Source of the DNA: Candidatus Solirubrobacter pratensis
Lineage (GTDB): Bacteria > Actinomycetota > Thermoleophilia > Solirubrobacterales > Solirubrobacteraceae
Direction: 5' to 3'
Assembly: GCF_000425945.1 (NCBI RefSeq)
Contig: NZ_AUEK01000009.1
Span: forward strand, 357,141 to 421,140
Length of the DNA stretch: 64,000 nucleotides
Positions 63,225-64,000 of the stretch are shown one piece after another. The first letter of the stretch is position 1. Each line of letters starts with the position of its first letter. The notes under the pieces were generated by a model, which ran no database searches, had not been told where the DNA came from, and saw only the letters and a list, made by a program, of their open reading frames with translations. The position numbers and the translations under genes are program-made.

Positions 63225-64000
63225 GTGCTGTCTTTCGCGACGCGTGCGCGACGTTGGTCGTCGGGCGCGCTCGTTGGTCTTGTCGTGGCGGTAGGGGCGA
63301 CGGCGTCTGCTCGTGCTGCTGATCTTCATGCGACGCCGTCGTCGTTTGCGAGTGTGTTCGGTTCGGCGTCGACGGGTGATCGGGTGTTGTTGGCTGCTGG
63401 GTCGTATGGGACGTTTCGGGGGGCGTTGAAGTCAGGGAATGTGACGGTGATGCCGGAGCCGGGCGCGGTGGCGTCGATGGCGTTGAGTTTTAATCCGGCG
63501 TCGAATATCACGATTGATGGGTTGAAGATAACCGGGTCTGAGATGAGTGATGCTCGGACGAAGAACATCACGGTCCGGAACAGTTCGTTTGATAATGCGC
63601 AGGCGGTGTTTCGGACGGGGTATCTGCAGAACGCGAATATCGTGTTTGATCACAATACGCATATCGGGTGGAATGCGTGTTCGTCGTGTGGGGAGGGGCG
63701 GGTGTGGTTTCCGGAGCGGACGGCGCAGCCGGCGGGGATCACGATTCAGAACAGTTTGTTCTCGGGTGGGAATTCGGATGGGATTCAGAATGGTGGTAAC
63801 GGGGTTCAGATTCTGAATAACACGTTCATGGATATGCATCAGACGGATGGGGCGTCGGGGGGGCATGTCGATGGGATTCAGTTGTATGGGTCGAAGAACA
63901 CGGTGATTCGCGGGAATTTCTTTTATAACGTGCCGGATTCGGTGGCGGCGTGGGATGGTTCTGATCATGAGATGATCGAGGACAACGTTGTGGTCACGGA
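63225..64000 (+). CDS. Secreted right-handed parallel beta-helix protein (5' part only)
   Basis: 258 complete codons are in the window; the gene runs off its end. GTG 63225 starts a signal peptide (ALVGLVVAVGATASARAADL). The mature part has parallel-helix strands: NITIDGLKITGSEM, NITVRNSSFDNAQ, GITIQNSLFSGGNSDGIQNG, GVQILNNTFMDMHQTDG and NTVIRGNFFYNVPDS. This pectate-lyase-like fold binds or cleaves polysaccharides. Codons end in G or T (ggg, gat, aat, ttg), unlike the C-ending codons of every other gene here, suggesting recent acquisition. Catalytic residues are not yet visible. Confidence 0.85.
   Translation, partial: MLSFATRARRWSSGALVGLVVAVGATASARAADLHATPSSFASVFGSASTGDRVLLAAGSYGTFRGALKSGNVTVMPEPGAVASMALSFNPASNITIDGLKITGSEMSDARTKNITVRNSSFDNAQAVFRTGYLQNANIVFDHNTHIGWNACSSCGEGRVWFPERTAQPAGITIQNSLFSGGNSDGIQNGGNGVQILNNTFMDMHQTDGASGGHVDGIQLYGSKNTVIRGNFFYNVPDSVAAWDGSDHEMIEDNVVVT

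Noticed and set aside
63432..63968. Minus-strand open frame opposite the beta-helix gene
   Set aside because: Its unusual Ile/Arg/Pro composition is explained by the G/T third positions of the opposite strand.

Overview
The window is about 70 % G+C chromosomal DNA with dense, often overlapping genes (many GTGA/ATGA junctions) and frequent GTG starts. It most resembles a high-GC actinobacterium, probably of the Thermoleophilia/Solirubrobacterales type. That assignment is inferred from gene content (mec/cysM locus, GuaB3 beside GuaA, many zinc-ribbon and LuxR proteins) and not from a marker gene. No rRNA, tRNA, CRISPR array or intact insertion sequence was found.

Left part (0-20 kb). The window opens in the end of a cysM-like cysteine synthase. 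It is followed by two Tat-exported ferritin-like proteins, tatA, a JAMM hydrolase of the Mec type and a zinc-ribbon membrane protein, all apparently one operon. Next come a MarR-operator-controlled ring-cleaving dioxygenase/esterase pair (MhqO/MhqD-like), a CGNR zinc-finger regulator, an MFS exporter and a secreted penicillin-acylase-family hydrolase. A hyuA-hyuB-garR catabolic operon, nadB, a histone-deacetylase-family hydrolase and two low-complexity zinc-ribbon proteins follow.

Central part (19-43 kb) is mostly housekeeping: a GT4 glycosyltransferase, an orphan Flp-type pilin, rph-rdgB, a CDF metal exporter, an HU protein, pyrF, a LysM protein, a PBP5-type carboxypeptidase, a PfkB sugar kinase, guaB3-guaA, rplM-rpsI, glmM and glmS. 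An MFS transporter and a beta-propeller protein sit between glmM and glmS. An atypical 0.77-kb stretch after the CDF gene holds a 248-bp element with 21-bp terminal inverted repeats and a central palindrome, a 38-bp tandem array, and a 46-residue membrane protein.

Right part (42.7-64 kb) is a surface-polysaccharide region. It contains a histidine kinase with a receiver-like domain lacking the usual Asp, two tandem WecB-like epimerases (the second diverged), and two LuxR regulators (one with a receiver lacking its Asp). A minus-strand operon carries a 4-epimerase, a DegT aminotransferase, an undecaprenyl-phosphate sugar transferase, a Gfo/Idh dehydrogenase and a GT4 transferase. On the plus strand lie a nucleotidyltransferase, an 1864-residue secreted DMFase-like/DUF4082/FN3 protein, a lipoprotein, and an AMP-ligase/carrier-protein/left-handed-helix acyltransferase trio. 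The window ends inside a secreted beta-helix protein whose codon usage differs sharply from all its neighbours. Together these look like a locus for making, modifying and exporting a decorated surface glycan. The ligase/carrier/acyltransferase trio next to the giant surface protein is the best candidate for an uncharacterised system.
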